Shown: positions 7,505 through 15,266 of the stretch, one piece after another
Position numbering within the stretch: position 1 is the stretch's first letter
How the letters are laid out: every line of letters starts with the position of its first letter
Source of the DNA: Fluviibacter sp964498255
Lineage (GTDB): Bacteria > Pseudomonadota > Gammaproteobacteria > Burkholderiales > Rhodocyclaceae
Assembly (NCBI GenBank): GCA_964498255.1
Contig: CAZCGW010000026.1
Span: 1-27,519, forward strand
Length of the DNA: 27,519 nucleotides
Direction of reading: 5' to 3'
Notes under the pieces: generated by a model
The model's database searches: none
What the model was told of the DNA's origin: nothing
What the model saw: only the letters and a program-made list of their open reading frames with translations
Position numbers and translations under genes: made by a program

Positions 7505-8108
7505 GAGAATCTGTTTCTAGCTGAGCCATGTAACGCCGTGTTTTCGCAGAACCATATTTTTTCAGGCTTTTTTCAAGACGCTGCTGATCAAAAGATGCCA
7601 GTTTGCGCTGAACCCTTTCCATGACTTCTGCGGGGTCCTCGGCTAATTCATCCAGATTATTCAGCAGATCTACCAACAAGTATTCTTTGGTGACTTGCTT
7701 TGCGCTGGGAAACCTTGGCTTGTCGCGAAAATCAAAATTGAATCCAGCAAGTGTAAATTTGCCGTGACGCTTATGGTTATACACAACCGTTGTGTTGTAC
7801 AGCTGCGTCGTTCCCAGACCCAGTGCGTTGTAACAGGATGGGTTAAACAATAAAAAATGTTGATCTTCCAGAAACTTACCGACTAAGCGCTCCTGGCTAG
7901 GGGGTGCCTCGCCAAAGGGTGTTTGCTTCGGTACGTAATACAAGCCCTGCCGAGCTTTACGTACGGTGCCAGCTTTCAAAGCCTGAGACAAGACACGATC
8001 AACCGCTGGCAATTTATCTGCAACATCCTGGCGGCGGAACACCGTGCCAACGGGGAGACCCAAACCTTTTTCTGCACGCAAAGCCACAGGAGAATTTAGC
8101 GTTTTCAC
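7497..8108 (-). CDS. AbiEi-type antitoxin/transcriptional regulator (DUF6088-like)
   Basis: This 203-residue protein has an N-terminal winged-helix region (about 15-60) ending in the family-typical wing KARQGLYYVPK, followed by an antitoxin domain with a YNALGLGTTQLYNTTVVYNH segment (about 93-112). AbiEi-type proteins neutralise AbiEii without stable binding (type IV toxin-antitoxin) and repress their own operon by binding inverted repeats. Translation starts at GTG 8108 with GAGG nine bases upstream. An inverted repeat at 8112-8132 overlaps that ribosome binding site and is a candidate operator. It overlaps and is cotranscribed with the toxin gene. Confidence 0.85.
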   Translation of the reverse strand: MKTLNSPVALRAEKGLGLPVGTVFRRQDVADKLPAVDRVLSQALKAGTVRKARQGLYYVPKQTPFGEAPPSQERLVGKFLEDQHFLLFNPSCYNALGLGTTQLYNTTVVYNHKRHGKFTLAGFNFDFRDKPRFPSAKQVTKEYLLVDLLNNLDELAEDPAEVMERVQRKLASFDQQRLEKSLKKYGSAKTRRYMAQLETDSHA

Positions 8109-8111
8109 GAT

Positions 8112-8132
8112 TGAAACCTCACTGATGTTTCA
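8112..8132 (-). promoter_or_regulatory. Candidate operator of the AbiE-type operon
   Basis: Perfect 6-base arms TGAAAC (8112-8117) and GTTTCA (8127-8132) are separated by 9 bases, giving a centre-to-centre spacing of 15 bases. The element ends 4 bases before the GTG start and covers its ribosome binding site. Known AbiEi regulators bind inverted repeats in their own promoter, which makes this a plausible site. The arms are short, so chance cannot be excluded. Confidence 0.35.
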
Positions 8133-8187
8133 TGCAGTATGCCACAGCAACCCACTGAACAAGTTGATTTTTTTGTAGAGAAAAACA

Positions 8188-8223
8188 AAAAACCCCGGAA
8201 AGCTTTCGCTCTCCGGGGTTTTT
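8188..8223 (-). terminator. Rho-independent terminator of tRNA-Val
   Basis: A 12-base perfect stem (aaaaaccccgga at 8188-8199 with tccggggttttt at 8212-8223) encloses a 12-base loop. On the minus strand it follows the tRNA 3' end by about 10 bases and runs into a T tract. The A/T symmetry could let it act in both directions. Confidence 0.85.
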
Positions 8224-8232
8224 AAAATCTGT

Positions 8233-8308
8233 TGGTGGGCGGTACTGGGATCGAACCAGTGACCTCTTCCGTGTGAAGGAAGCCTTCTACCGCTGAATAT
8301 AACCGCCC
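8233..8308 (-). tRNA. tRNA-Val (CAC), unusual D-arm
   Basis: The 7-base acceptor stem GGGCGGT/ACCGCCC, the encoded CCA, the 5-base anticodon stem CTTCC/GGAAG with loop TTCACAC (anticodon CAC), and the 5-base T stem ACTGG/CCAGT with loop TTCGATC are all perfect. The D-arm is not: four bases (TATA) rather than three separate the acceptor stem from the three clear D-stem pairs TTC/GAA, and the position 10-25 pair becomes A-G. Total length is 76, one more than expected for a 7-base D loop. It has its own promoter and terminator. The gene is probably functional, because all other parts are perfect. Confidence 0.85.
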
Positions 8309-8320
8309 AATGAAGCGCGG

Positions 8321-8349
8321 ATTCTAGACAAATAGTCGATCTGGGTCAA
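8321..8349 (-). promoter_or_regulatory. Sigma-70 promoter of tRNA-Val
   Basis: On the minus strand, TTGACC (8344-8349) and TAGAAT (8321-8326) are separated by exactly 17 bases. The bases after the -10 box read CCGCGC, a GC-rich discriminator typical of stringently controlled stable-RNA promoters. Predicted transcription starts only a few bases before the mature tRNA 5' end at 8308. Confidence 0.7.
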
Positions 8350-8416
8350 TGCTGCGCTGGGGAAGGCAGGTGTGAACCGGTAGAATGATGCTTTTACACG
8401 TTTACCGGATTGATTC

Positions 8417-9817
8417 ATGGTTCGCACACGCTTTGCTCCATCCCCTACTGGCTTTCTACACATTGGTGGCGCCCGTACTGCCCTCTTCTCATGGGCCTTT
8501 GCCCGTCATCACCAGGGGCAGTTTGTATTGCGTATCGAAGATACCGATCTGGCACGTTCAACACCTGAAGCCGTTCAGGCCATTCTGGACGGCATGAACT
8601 GGCTGGGACTGGCGCATGACGAAGGCCCGTTCTATCAGACCCAGCGCATGGATCGCTACAAAGCGGTGATTCAAGAGATGTTGGAAGCCGGCACTGCCTA
8701 CCCTTGCTATACCTCTACTGCGGAGCTAGAAGCGCTGCGTGCCGAACAAACCGCACGTGGTGATAAACCGCGTTACGACGGCCGCTGGCGACCAGAACCA
8801 GGCAAAGAACTGCCTGCGGTACCTGTTGGTGCAAATCCTGTTATCCGCTTCCGCAATCCCGTAGATGGTGTTGTGGCCTGGGACGACCTCGTTAAAGGCC
8901 GTATCGAGATCAGCAACACCGAAATGGATGATCTAATCATCGCCCGTGCCGATGGCACCCCTACCTACAACTTCTGTGTGGTAGTTGATGACTGGGATAT
9001 GGGTATTACCCAGGTGATCCGCGGTGATGACCACGTGAACAATACACCGCGCCAGATCAACATTCTGAAAGCCCTGGGTGCACCGGTACCGCAGTACGCG
9101 CACCTTTCAATGATTCTGGGCGATGACGGCCAGAAACTCTCCAAGCGACATGGCGCGGTTTCGGTCATGCAATACGATGACGAAGGCTATCTGCCAGAAG
9201 CCGTGATCAACTATCTAGCCCGTCTGGGTTGGTCTCACGGTGACGATGAAGTTTTCAGCCGCGAGCAATTTGTCGAATGGTTTGACCTGAATCACATCAC
9301 CCCATCGGCAGCACAATTCAACACGCAGAAACTGAATTGGTTAAATGCCCACTACATCAAACAGGCTGATGATGCGCGGCTATCAGCCGATGTGCGTCGT
9401 CGACTCGCCTTACGTGAAGCAAAAGACACGGGCACACCATGCATAGAAAGTATTGTGGCTTTGTATAAAGAACGCGCACAGACATTGGTTGAACTGACTG
9501 ATGCAGTTGAGCAGTTACAGGGGCATCCGACACCGACTGCCGAACTCAAAGCGCAGCACCTCACGGATACGACACGTCCGGTGCTTGCTGCCTTCCGTGA
9601 TGTACTGGTCAATGTTGCGTGGGATATCCCTTCGATATCGGCTGCGCTGAAATCTACCCTGGCTGCACACAATGCCAAGATGCCTGCACTGGCCATGCCG
9701 GTGCGTCTGGCACTGGTCGGACAGACACAAACGCCTTCAGTCGATGCCCTGATTGCGCTCTTTCCTCGGGAAGAAGTGCTGCGCCGCATCGATAGCCTGC
9801 TGGCATGTGGTAACTAA
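8417..9817 (+). CDS. gltX: Glutamyl-tRNA synthetase
   Basis: This 466-residue class I aminoacyl-tRNA synthetase charges tRNA-Glu with glutamate using ATP in the cytosol. The class signature HIGH appears as HIGG (residues 15-18, in PSPTGFLHIGGART) and KMSKS as KLSKR (240-244, followed by HG). The conserved RIEDTDLARS (39-48), RGDDHVNNTPRQ (202-213) and the C-terminal anticodon-binding region are present, and the length is normal for bacterial GltX. The KRHG form after the second motif is the one usual in discriminating bacterial GltX. The gene lies 100 bases before a tRNA cluster that includes its own substrate, tRNA-Glu. A possible -10 box (TAGAAT, 8381-8386) lies upstream with a poor -35. 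Confidence 0.97.
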   Translation: MVRTRFAPSPTGFLHIGGARTALFSWAFARHHQGQFVLRIEDTDLARSTPEAVQAILDGMNWLGLAHDEGPFYQTQRMDRYKAVIQEMLEAGTAYPCYTSTAELEALRAEQTARGDKPRYDGRWRPEPGKELPAVPVGANPVIRFRNPVDGVVAWDDLVKGRIEISNTEMDDLIIARADGTPTYNFCVVVDDWDMGITQVIRGDDHVNNTPRQINILKALGAPVPQYAHLSMILGDDGQKLSKRHGAVSVMQYDDEGYLPEAVINYLARLGWSHGDDEVFSREQFVEWFDLNHITPSAAQFNTQKLNWLNAHYIKQADDARLSADVRRRLALREAKDTGTPCIESIVALYKERAQTLVELTDAVEQLQGHPTPTAELKAQHLTDTTRPVLAAFRDVLVNVAWDIPSISAALKSTLAAHNAKMPALAMPVRLALVGQTQTPSVDALIALFPREEVLRRIDSLLACGN

Positions 9818-9860
9818 ATCAGTGGGTTGCAAACTTTAACGAGATAAGTTCGAAAAAGCT

Positions 9861-9889
9861 TTGCAATCCGGCCGATTTATAGGTATAGT
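9861..9889 (+). promoter_or_regulatory. Promoter of the Ala-Glu-Asp tRNA operon
   Basis: TTGCAA (9861-9866) and TATAGT (9884-9889) have exactly 17 bases between them, followed by a GC-containing discriminator (TTCGCCC). The predicted start is about 25 bases before tRNA-Ala. It makes the tRNA cluster independent of gltX, which lacks an intervening terminator. Confidence 0.65.
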
Positions 9890-9919
9890 TTCGCCCTGTT
9901 CCTGCTGTACCACGATTTC

Positions 9920-9995
<76 letters not shown>

Positions 9996-10034
9996 GTCGA
10001 AGTACAGCAAGAACGAGACGTTAGTTGTATCGAC

Positions 10035-10110
10035 GTCCCCATCGTCTAGAGGCCTAGGACACCGCCCTTTCACGGCGATAACCGGGGTTCGAATCCCCGT
10101 GGGGACGCCA
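10035..10110 (+). tRNA. tRNA-Glu (TTC)
   Basis: The 76-base cloverleaf has acceptor GTCCCCA/TGGGGAC, anticodon loop CTTTCAC (anticodon TTC), T stem CGGGG/CCCCG and an encoded CCA. The outermost anticodon-stem pair is C27-A43 rather than a Watson-Crick pair; the other four pairs are intact. Second gene of the operon. Confidence 0.95.
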
Positions 10111-10118
10111 AGATTTGC

Positions 10119-10195
10119 GCGGAAGTAGCTCAGTTGGTTAGAGTACCGGCCTGTCACGCCGGGGGTCGCGGGTTCGAGCCCCGTCTTCCGCGCCA
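10119..10195 (+). tRNA. tRNA-Asp (GTC)
   Basis: The 77-base cloverleaf has acceptor GCGGAAG/CTTCCGC, anticodon stem CCGGC/GCCGG with loop CTGTCAC (anticodon GTC), T loop TTCGAGC, discriminator G and an encoded CCA. Last gene of the operon, 8 bases after tRNA-Glu. Confidence 0.96.
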
Positions 10196-10230
10196 AATCG
10201 AAATGTAGCCTCTAGAAACGTCTGACCATC

Positions 10231-10253
10231 AAACCGCCTTCCGGCGGTTTTTT
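10231..10253 (+). terminator. Terminator of the tRNA operon
   Basis: The stem AAACCGCC (10231-10238) / GGCGGTTT (10243-10250) with loop TTCC is followed by TTTG and further Ts. It is 35 bases after tRNA-Asp. The 150 bases from here to the mltD start hold the upstream region of mltD, where I see no convincing promoter. Confidence 0.85.
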
Positions 10254-10400
10254 GTTTTCAGGGTCTTAAACGCACGTCGCCAAACCTACTGAACCCCACG
10301 TCCGGCGCGGGTTTGAGCCGTGTTGTGCTATCATGCTGATTCTAATAATTATTTAGTCTCTCTGGTCTTGCTAGTGGCCAAGAAACTGCACAATCAACCC

Positions 10401-11915
10401 ATGCTGCTTCGCGCCATCATCACTGCTGCACTACTCGGAGGCTCGGTCATTCCTGTGATGACGCAAGCCGCCGACCAGTCCACAGGGGTGGTTGCGCCCG
10501 ATAAGTCTCCCATCGGCTGGACGCACGCTGTAAACACCCGTCCGGGTCGGGAAGCGCCTGATCTTCTTGCACGTCTGCGTGATGGTTTTGCCATGCCGGA
10601 CCTCGACAACGAACTCGTTCAGAAATACCAGAATTACTACATCCAGCGGCCTGCTGCTATGCGCCGCCTGCTGGATAACGGCCGTCGCTATGCTTACTTC
10701 GTTCTAGAAGAGCTTGAGCGTCGCGGCATGCCGAGTGAACTCGCTTTGCTACCGATGGTTGAAAGTAGCTACAACCCGAAGGCGCTATCCCCTGCCCGTG
10801 CGGCCGGTCTCTGGCAGTTCATACCCTCTACGGGTCGTAGTTACGGTCTGAGCCAATCCTGGTGGGAAGATAACCGTCGCGATGTGGTTTCATCTACCGG
10901 TGCGGCGCTCGACTATCTTTCCTATCTCTACAGCCTGATGGGTGACTGGCATCTGGCGCTGGCCTCCTACAACTGGGGCGAAGGTTCCGTAGGCCGCGCT
11001 GTGGCAAAGAACCAGGCGCAAGGCCTACCAACGGGCTATGACGATCTGCGTATGCCCGCGGAAACCAAGAACTATGTACCGCGCCTGCAGGCGATTAAAA
11101 ACATTCTGCGCGACCCACAGCTCGTTGCACAAATGAACCTGCCCGTCATACCGAATCGCCCGTACTTCGAGTCTGTGGCGCTGTATGGCAAACATATCGA
11201 CCTGGATACCGCAGCCAAAATGGCCAATATCAGCGTTGATGAAGTTAAAGCCCTCAATCCGGAGCACTCGCGGCCGGTGATGAAGGTTGAAACCATCAAC
11301 CTGCCTAAAGACCGCGTCCAGCAATTCAAATCGAACCTGAACGCTTATCAGGAATCAGATAAACCGCTTTCGCGCTGGGGTAGCTATACCGTACAACCGG
11401 GTGAGAAGCCTGAGCGTATTGCCAGCAAGTTCAACATGTCGCTATCTCAGCTGCAAGAGGCTAATGGCGTATCGATGAAGTCACTGAGCAAGCCGGGACA
11501 ACCACTGCTGGTGCTAAAGGATCCTGCGACCGAATCCGCTCCTGCCGCATCGCTCGCGGAGCTTAACGACAATACCCCGGTCAACGTTGCAGAGACACCA
11601 GACAAACCCGCCAGCAAGAGCGCTTCGAGCCATACCGATACTGCAACCAGCAAAACATCCAAAGCTTCAAACAGCAAAGACGAGAAAGCATCGAAATCGG
11701 GCAAATCGGATAAAGCAGACAAAATCGAAAAATCCGGAAAATCTGGCAAGGCTGATAAAGCACCTGCAAAGTCGACTGACAAGTCTGCCAGCAGCAGCAA
11801 ATCCTCTGGCAAAGCGGCAGCCGAACCTAAACCCGCTACCGCCAAGTCAACGAACAAAGGCGACAACAAGCCTGCAACCAGCACCAGCAAATCCAGCAGC
11901 AAGAAAAACAATTGA
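10401..11915 (+). CDS. mltD: Membrane-bound lytic murein transglycosylase D
   Basis: This enzyme cleaves peptidoglycan glycan strands to 1,6-anhydro-muropeptides in the periplasm. The ATG at 10401 begins a signal peptide (LLRAIITAALLGGSVIPVMTQAA); a GTG frame open from 10320 would bury it, though neither start has a good ribosome binding site. An MltD N-terminal helix region precedes the goose-type SLT domain. That domain has the catalytic Glu in LPMVESSYNP and the conserved AAGLWQFIPSTGRSYGL, ALASYNWGEGSVGRA and ETKNYVPRLQAIKNI segments. A degenerate LysM-like region is followed by a clear LysM (YTVQPGEKPERIASKFNMS...). The last roughly 115 residues are a Lys/Ser/Ala/Thr-rich low-complexity tail, unusual for MltD. 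It converges on the ABC importer operon, 11 bases away. Confidence 0.92.
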   Translation: MLLRAIITAALLGGSVIPVMTQAADQSTGVVAPDKSPIGWTHAVNTRPGREAPDLLARLRDGFAMPDLDNELVQKYQNYYIQRPAAMRRLLDNGRRYAYFVLEELERRGMPSELALLPMVESSYNPKALSPARAAGLWQFIPSTGRSYGLSQSWWEDNRRDVVSSTGAALDYLSYLYSLMGDWHLALASYNWGEGSVGRAVAKNQAQGLPTGYDDLRMPAETKNYVPRLQAIKNILRDPQLVAQMNLPVIPNRPYFESVALYGKHIDLDTAAKMANISVDEVKALNPEHSRPVMKVETINLPKDRVQQFKSNLNAYQESDKPLSRWGSYTVQPGEKPERIASKFNMSLSQLQEANGVSMKSLSKPGQPLLVLKDPATESAPAASLAELNDNTPVNVAETPDKPASKSASSHTDTATSKTSKASNSKDEKASKSGKSDKADKIEKSGKSGKADKAPAKSTDKSASSSKSSGKAAAEPKPATAKSTNKGDNKPATSTSKSSSKKNN

Positions 11916-11926
11916 GTCGTTAGCAG

Positions 11927-13828
11927 CTAGCGAAGCACCGGGACAGAAGCTAGTAGCGCGCGGGTATAGGCATGTTGGGGGTGTTGCAACAACTGATCGG
12001 CATCACCGGATTCCACAACCTTCCCTGCCTGCATCACAAGCACACGATCGGCCAGGTAACGGACTACCCCGAAATTGTGGGTAATAAAGAGATACGCGAT
12101 ACCCGTTTCAGCCTGTAGCTTCTGCAACAGATTGAGAATTTGTGCCTGCACAGACACATCCAGTGCCGATGTGGGTTCATCACAAATCAGCACTTTCGGC
12201 GATACAGCTAATGCACGGGCAATGGCAATACGCTGGCGTTGACCACCAGAAAACTCATGCGGAAACCGATCCAGGGCTTCCGGGGGCAAACCGACCCGGT
12301 CTAGCAAACGGATCAATGCGTCCTGATTGGTCTCTGATGCGGGCAATCCCAGTGCAATTGGCCCTTCGGACAAAACCTGCCGAATCCGTTGCCGTGGATC
12401 CAGCGAAGCAAATGGATCCTGAAAAACCATTTGTACATCACGTCGCCAACCCTTCACCGGTTTTACCCCGGTGCCTACGATTGGCTTGCCATTCAGAACA
12501 ACGTCGCCCGACTCACTCTCGATCAAACGCAGTATCGCCCGTGCAGTCGTGGTTTTACCGCAACCTGATTCGCCCACAATCGCTAGCGTTTCACCGGGTT
12601 TCAGATCAAAACTTACCGCATCCACAACAGGAGGGAGCGCTGTTTGCTTTTTGCGCAACAAGCGTTGAGCGAAACGATGCAAGAGACCCTGGCTCGAAGA
12701 CTGATACCGGACGCTCAGGTTTGATACCGTCAGCACAGGCGCTTCTGCCGCACTTCTGTTTGGCACAGGCAAAGGTGCCGAAGTCTGAGCCCCTGAGATT
12801 GTTTCATCCCCAACGCGCCAGCATAGGGCATGCTGCTGCAATTCAGTGGTGTGGGCTCCCGGCAACAATACCCAGGGCGGCGACTCTTCTATGCAGTGCG
12901 GCTCGCGTATCGCGCAGCGCGGTGCAAATCGACAAGCCATAGGCCAACTACCGAGCGGTGGCACACGGCCAGACAATTGCGCCAATGCCTCACCGGGCTT
13001 TGCCTTTTCTGGCAAAGCGGCAAGTAGCGCACGGGTATAGGGGTGTGAAGGCTGATTTAAAACCTGGGCAACAGGGCCGCTTTCTACAATCTGTCCGGCA
13101 TACATCACGGCTACGCGGTCAGCCCGTGCCGATACGACTGCCAGATCATGAGTAATGAGTAACACCCCCATCTGGCGCGCCTGTTGCAATTGATCAATCA
13201 GATCGAGAATCTGGGCCTGCAGCGTGACATCCAGTGCAGTCGTGGGTTCGTCAGCCAGAAGTATGTCTGGATCTCCGGCCAGCGCCATGGCAATCATCGC
13301 GCGTTGTTTCATACCACCCGACAACTCAAACGGATAGGCGTTAGCTGCACGTTTCGGATCAGGCAACCCGACCTGTGCCAGAAGTGCTAGCGCCTCATCA
13401 TCCGCTGCTACGGCGGCCATGCCACGATGTAATTGCAGTACTTCTTTAATCTGATCAGCAATTCGCATGACCGGATTCAGGCTTGTGGCAGGCTCCTGAA
13501 AGATCATGGCCATACGACGACCCCGAACTTGCCGCATCCGATCTTCGGAAACACGTAATAGGTCTTCTGCTCTCGCCCCGGATTCGTTACTGGACAACAA
13601 CACGTGACCAGCCTGAAATCTCGCCTGTGGCGGCAACAGGCGCATGAGCGCCAGCGCAGTCAATGACTTGCCACAACCTGATTCACCCAATAGCGCTAGC
13701 GTTTCTCCAGCATGTAACTTAAAGCTGATGTCACTCAGTGCATCAATCGTCTGTGGCGTGCGGCCATCGTCGGATTTACGCGTAAAGCCCAGCGATAAAT
13801 GCCGTACCTGTAGCAATGGCTTATTCAT
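11927..13828 (-). CDS. Peptide ABC importer, fused double ATPase (YejF/DppDF-like)
   Basis: This 633-residue protein contains two complete ABC ATPase domains in tandem, each equivalent to DppD or DppF. The first has Walker A GESGCGKS, signature LSGGMKQR and Walker B ILLADEPTTALD. The second has Walker A GESGCGKT, signature FSGGQRQR and Walker B VLICDEPTSALD. Between them lies the oligopeptide-family C-terminal extension with cysteines (CRFAPRC, CIEE and CW), which in relatives can bind an iron-sulfur cluster. Such fusions energise uptake of di/oligopeptides or peptide-like compounds; YejF in enterobacteria is the type case. The start overlaps the previous permease stop by one base (TAATG), with GAGGGG as ribosome binding site. 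Confidence 0.92.
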   Translation of the reverse strand: MNKPLLQVRHLSLGFTRKSDDGRTPQTIDALSDISFKLHAGETLALLGESGCGKSLTALALMRLLPPQARFQAGHVLLSSNESGARAEDLLRVSEDRMRQVRGRRMAMIFQEPATSLNPVMRIADQIKEVLQLHRGMAAVAADDEALALLAQVGLPDPKRAANAYPFELSGGMKQRAMIAMALAGDPDILLADEPTTALDVTLQAQILDLIDQLQQARQMGVLLITHDLAVVSARADRVAVMYAGQIVESGPVAQVLNQPSHPYTRALLAALPEKAKPGEALAQLSGRVPPLGSWPMACRFAPRCAIREPHCIEESPPWVLLPGAHTTELQQHALCWRVGDETISGAQTSAPLPVPNRSAAEAPVLTVSNLSVRYQSSSQGLLHRFAQRLLRKKQTALPPVVDAVSFDLKPGETLAIVGESGCGKTTTARAILRLIESESGDVVLNGKPIVGTGVKPVKGWRRDVQMVFQDPFASLDPRQRIRQVLSEGPIALGLPASETNQDALIRLLDRVGLPPEALDRFPHEFSGGQRQRIAIARALAVSPKVLICDEPTSALDVSVQAQILNLLQKLQAETGIAYLFITHNFGVVRYLADRVLVMQAGKVVESGDADQLLQHPQHAYTRALLASVPVLR

Positions 13829-15261
13829 TATTGCCCCTCGGCGCGCGGATCAAGCGCATCGCGCACGGCATCGGCCAGCAGGTTGGCGGCAAGGACGAGT
13901 ATCACCATAAACATGAAGGCGGCTGTGAGTGACCACCACACAACGGGATCACGAGACAATTCCATGCGTGCGTTATTGATCATCAGGCCAAAACTGAACA
14001 TGGTGGGATCAACCCCAATACCAATGTACGACAGCACGGCTTCAGCCAGAACGAGCGAAGAAAACTCCATCACCAGCGTGATGAGAATAATCGGGAATAC
14101 ATTCGGTAAAACATGGCGGAGCAAGATCTGCCCGGCACTTACGCCAAAGGCACGTGACGCCTGAACGTAATCATATTCGCGCATCTTTAGTGCTTCGCCC
14201 CGAAGCAACCGGGCAATCCCTGTCCAACTGGTCATGCCGAGAATGATGCAGAGTGCCAGCAAACGTATATCGCCCCGCTCTACTGCCGTAGCAAACCATT
14301 CAGGATGATTATCGATCATTACCTGAATGCTAAGCACCGCAGCGGCAATTAACAGCACACCCGGAATGGCGCTCACTGTGGTGTAGATATACTGGATGAC
14401 ATCATCCACCTTGCCACGGAAGTAGCCGGCCGATAAACCCAGTGCGATGCCTAATGGCAGCGTCACCAGGGTGGGCACCAACCCGATCACCAAAGCGGTA
14501 CGTAGGCTCTTAAGGACCTGATAGAGCACATCCTGCCCGACCTTATCCGTACCGAATACGTGAAAGTTCGAACTTAATCCGACAAAGATGCCCCCAAGGA
14601 CAAAAACGCTGCAAAGGCTATAGGCAGCCCAGCGCCATGCAACCTGATTGCGCATTTGCTGCCTTAGGAATGTGCGTTTTAGCAGCAAGAATAAAAAGCA
14701 AAGCAAAGCAAAGACCATAGCGCCCCCTAAGGCACCCAGCCCCACTCGCTGAAGAACATCCAGCCAATAAGTCACGTCATCCACTGGCCCCGGTGGGAAG
14801 GCCGCTCCCGCCACTTTAAGACGTGGCGCTTCACGCCTTACTTCGATCGTGCCATCAGGCAATGCGACAGTCACTGGTTCTAACGCAGCCAGCGTTACCG
14901 CAAGCGGTGCCGAATAGGTTTTTTCATGATCCTTACGCAGATCTACCAACAATAGATCGAGTACCGAATTGACTTCCACGCTATAGCGCACGGGTGCCTC
15001 GGGCGTTGCGCGTGGCAACGGTTCGCGCAAATGAATCGAATCGAGCAAGGCAAAACAGGCCGCCACTGCCAGCAACACAGCAGAGACCACCGCTAGGCGT
15101 TGGCGAAACACCTTTTGCCAGACAGCCCGTTGCAGTGGGGATCGGAGAATCAGAAGCACCGACAGAACAAACAGCACAAAGAGCGTCCACAGCAACACAT
15201 CGGTCGCCAACCAGACCCACAGGCTCTGGTTCAATGTTGAGAAAAGCGTGCTGATCGTCAT
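13828..15261 (-). CDS. Peptide ABC importer permease (YejE/DppC-like) with extended N-terminus
   Basis: The C-terminal half is a standard DppC-type permease: the FGTDKVGQDVLYQ motif at about residues 235-247, five to six membrane segments, and the ATPase-contacting EAA loop (EYDYVQASRAFGVSAGQILL). The protein is 477 residues, against about 300-340 for DppC/YejE. The extra part lies before the GTD motif: two hydrophobic segments (about 15-40 and 55-75), a soluble stretch of about 90 residues, then another two hydrophobic segments. This puts a likely periplasmic domain in the permease. It lies 5 bases after the preceding permease gene and overlaps the ATPase start. Confidence 0.88.
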   Translation of the reverse strand: MTISTLFSTLNQSLWVWLATDVLLWTLFVLFVLSVLLILRSPLQRAVWQKVFRQRLAVVSAVLLAVAACFALLDSIHLREPLPRATPEAPVRYSVEVNSVLDLLLVDLRKDHEKTYSAPLAVTLAALEPVTVALPDGTIEVRREAPRLKVAGAAFPPGPVDDVTYWLDVLQRVGLGALGGAMVFALLCFLFLLLKRTFLRQQMRNQVAWRWAAYSLCSVFVLGGIFVGLSSNFHVFGTDKVGQDVLYQVLKSLRTALVIGLVPTLVTLPLGIALGLSAGYFRGKVDDVIQYIYTTVSAIPGVLLIAAAVLSIQVMIDNHPEWFATAVERGDIRLLALCIILGMTSWTGIARLLRGEALKMREYDYVQASRAFGVSAGQILLRHVLPNVFPIILITLVMEFSSLVLAEAVLSYIGIGVDPTMFSFGLMINNARMELSRDPVVWWSLTAAFMFMVILVLAANLLADAVRDALDPRAEGQ

Positions 15262-15266
15262 GGTAA

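Noticed and set aside
8109..8232. Search for a direct repeat of the tRNA-Val 3' end (attachment site) around 5760-8230
   Set aside because: No copy of the T-arm/acceptor sequence was seen at either side of the accessory patch, so I do not annotate att sites.
9352..9789. Minus-strand frame of 145 codons, Ser/Arg/Ala-rich
   Set aside because: It is a shadow of the 3' end of gltX; the composition is typical of reverse-complement translation.
11447..11911. Minus-strand frame of 154 codons rich in Leu, Asp and Ala
   Set aside because: It is the complement of the Lys/Ser-rich tail of mltD; the hydrophobic look is a consequence of those codons, and it has no ribosome binding site.
12142..12942. 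Plus-strand frame of 266 codons
   Set aside because: It is entirely antisense to the double ATPase gene, whose motifs are unambiguous, and its protein has no family features.
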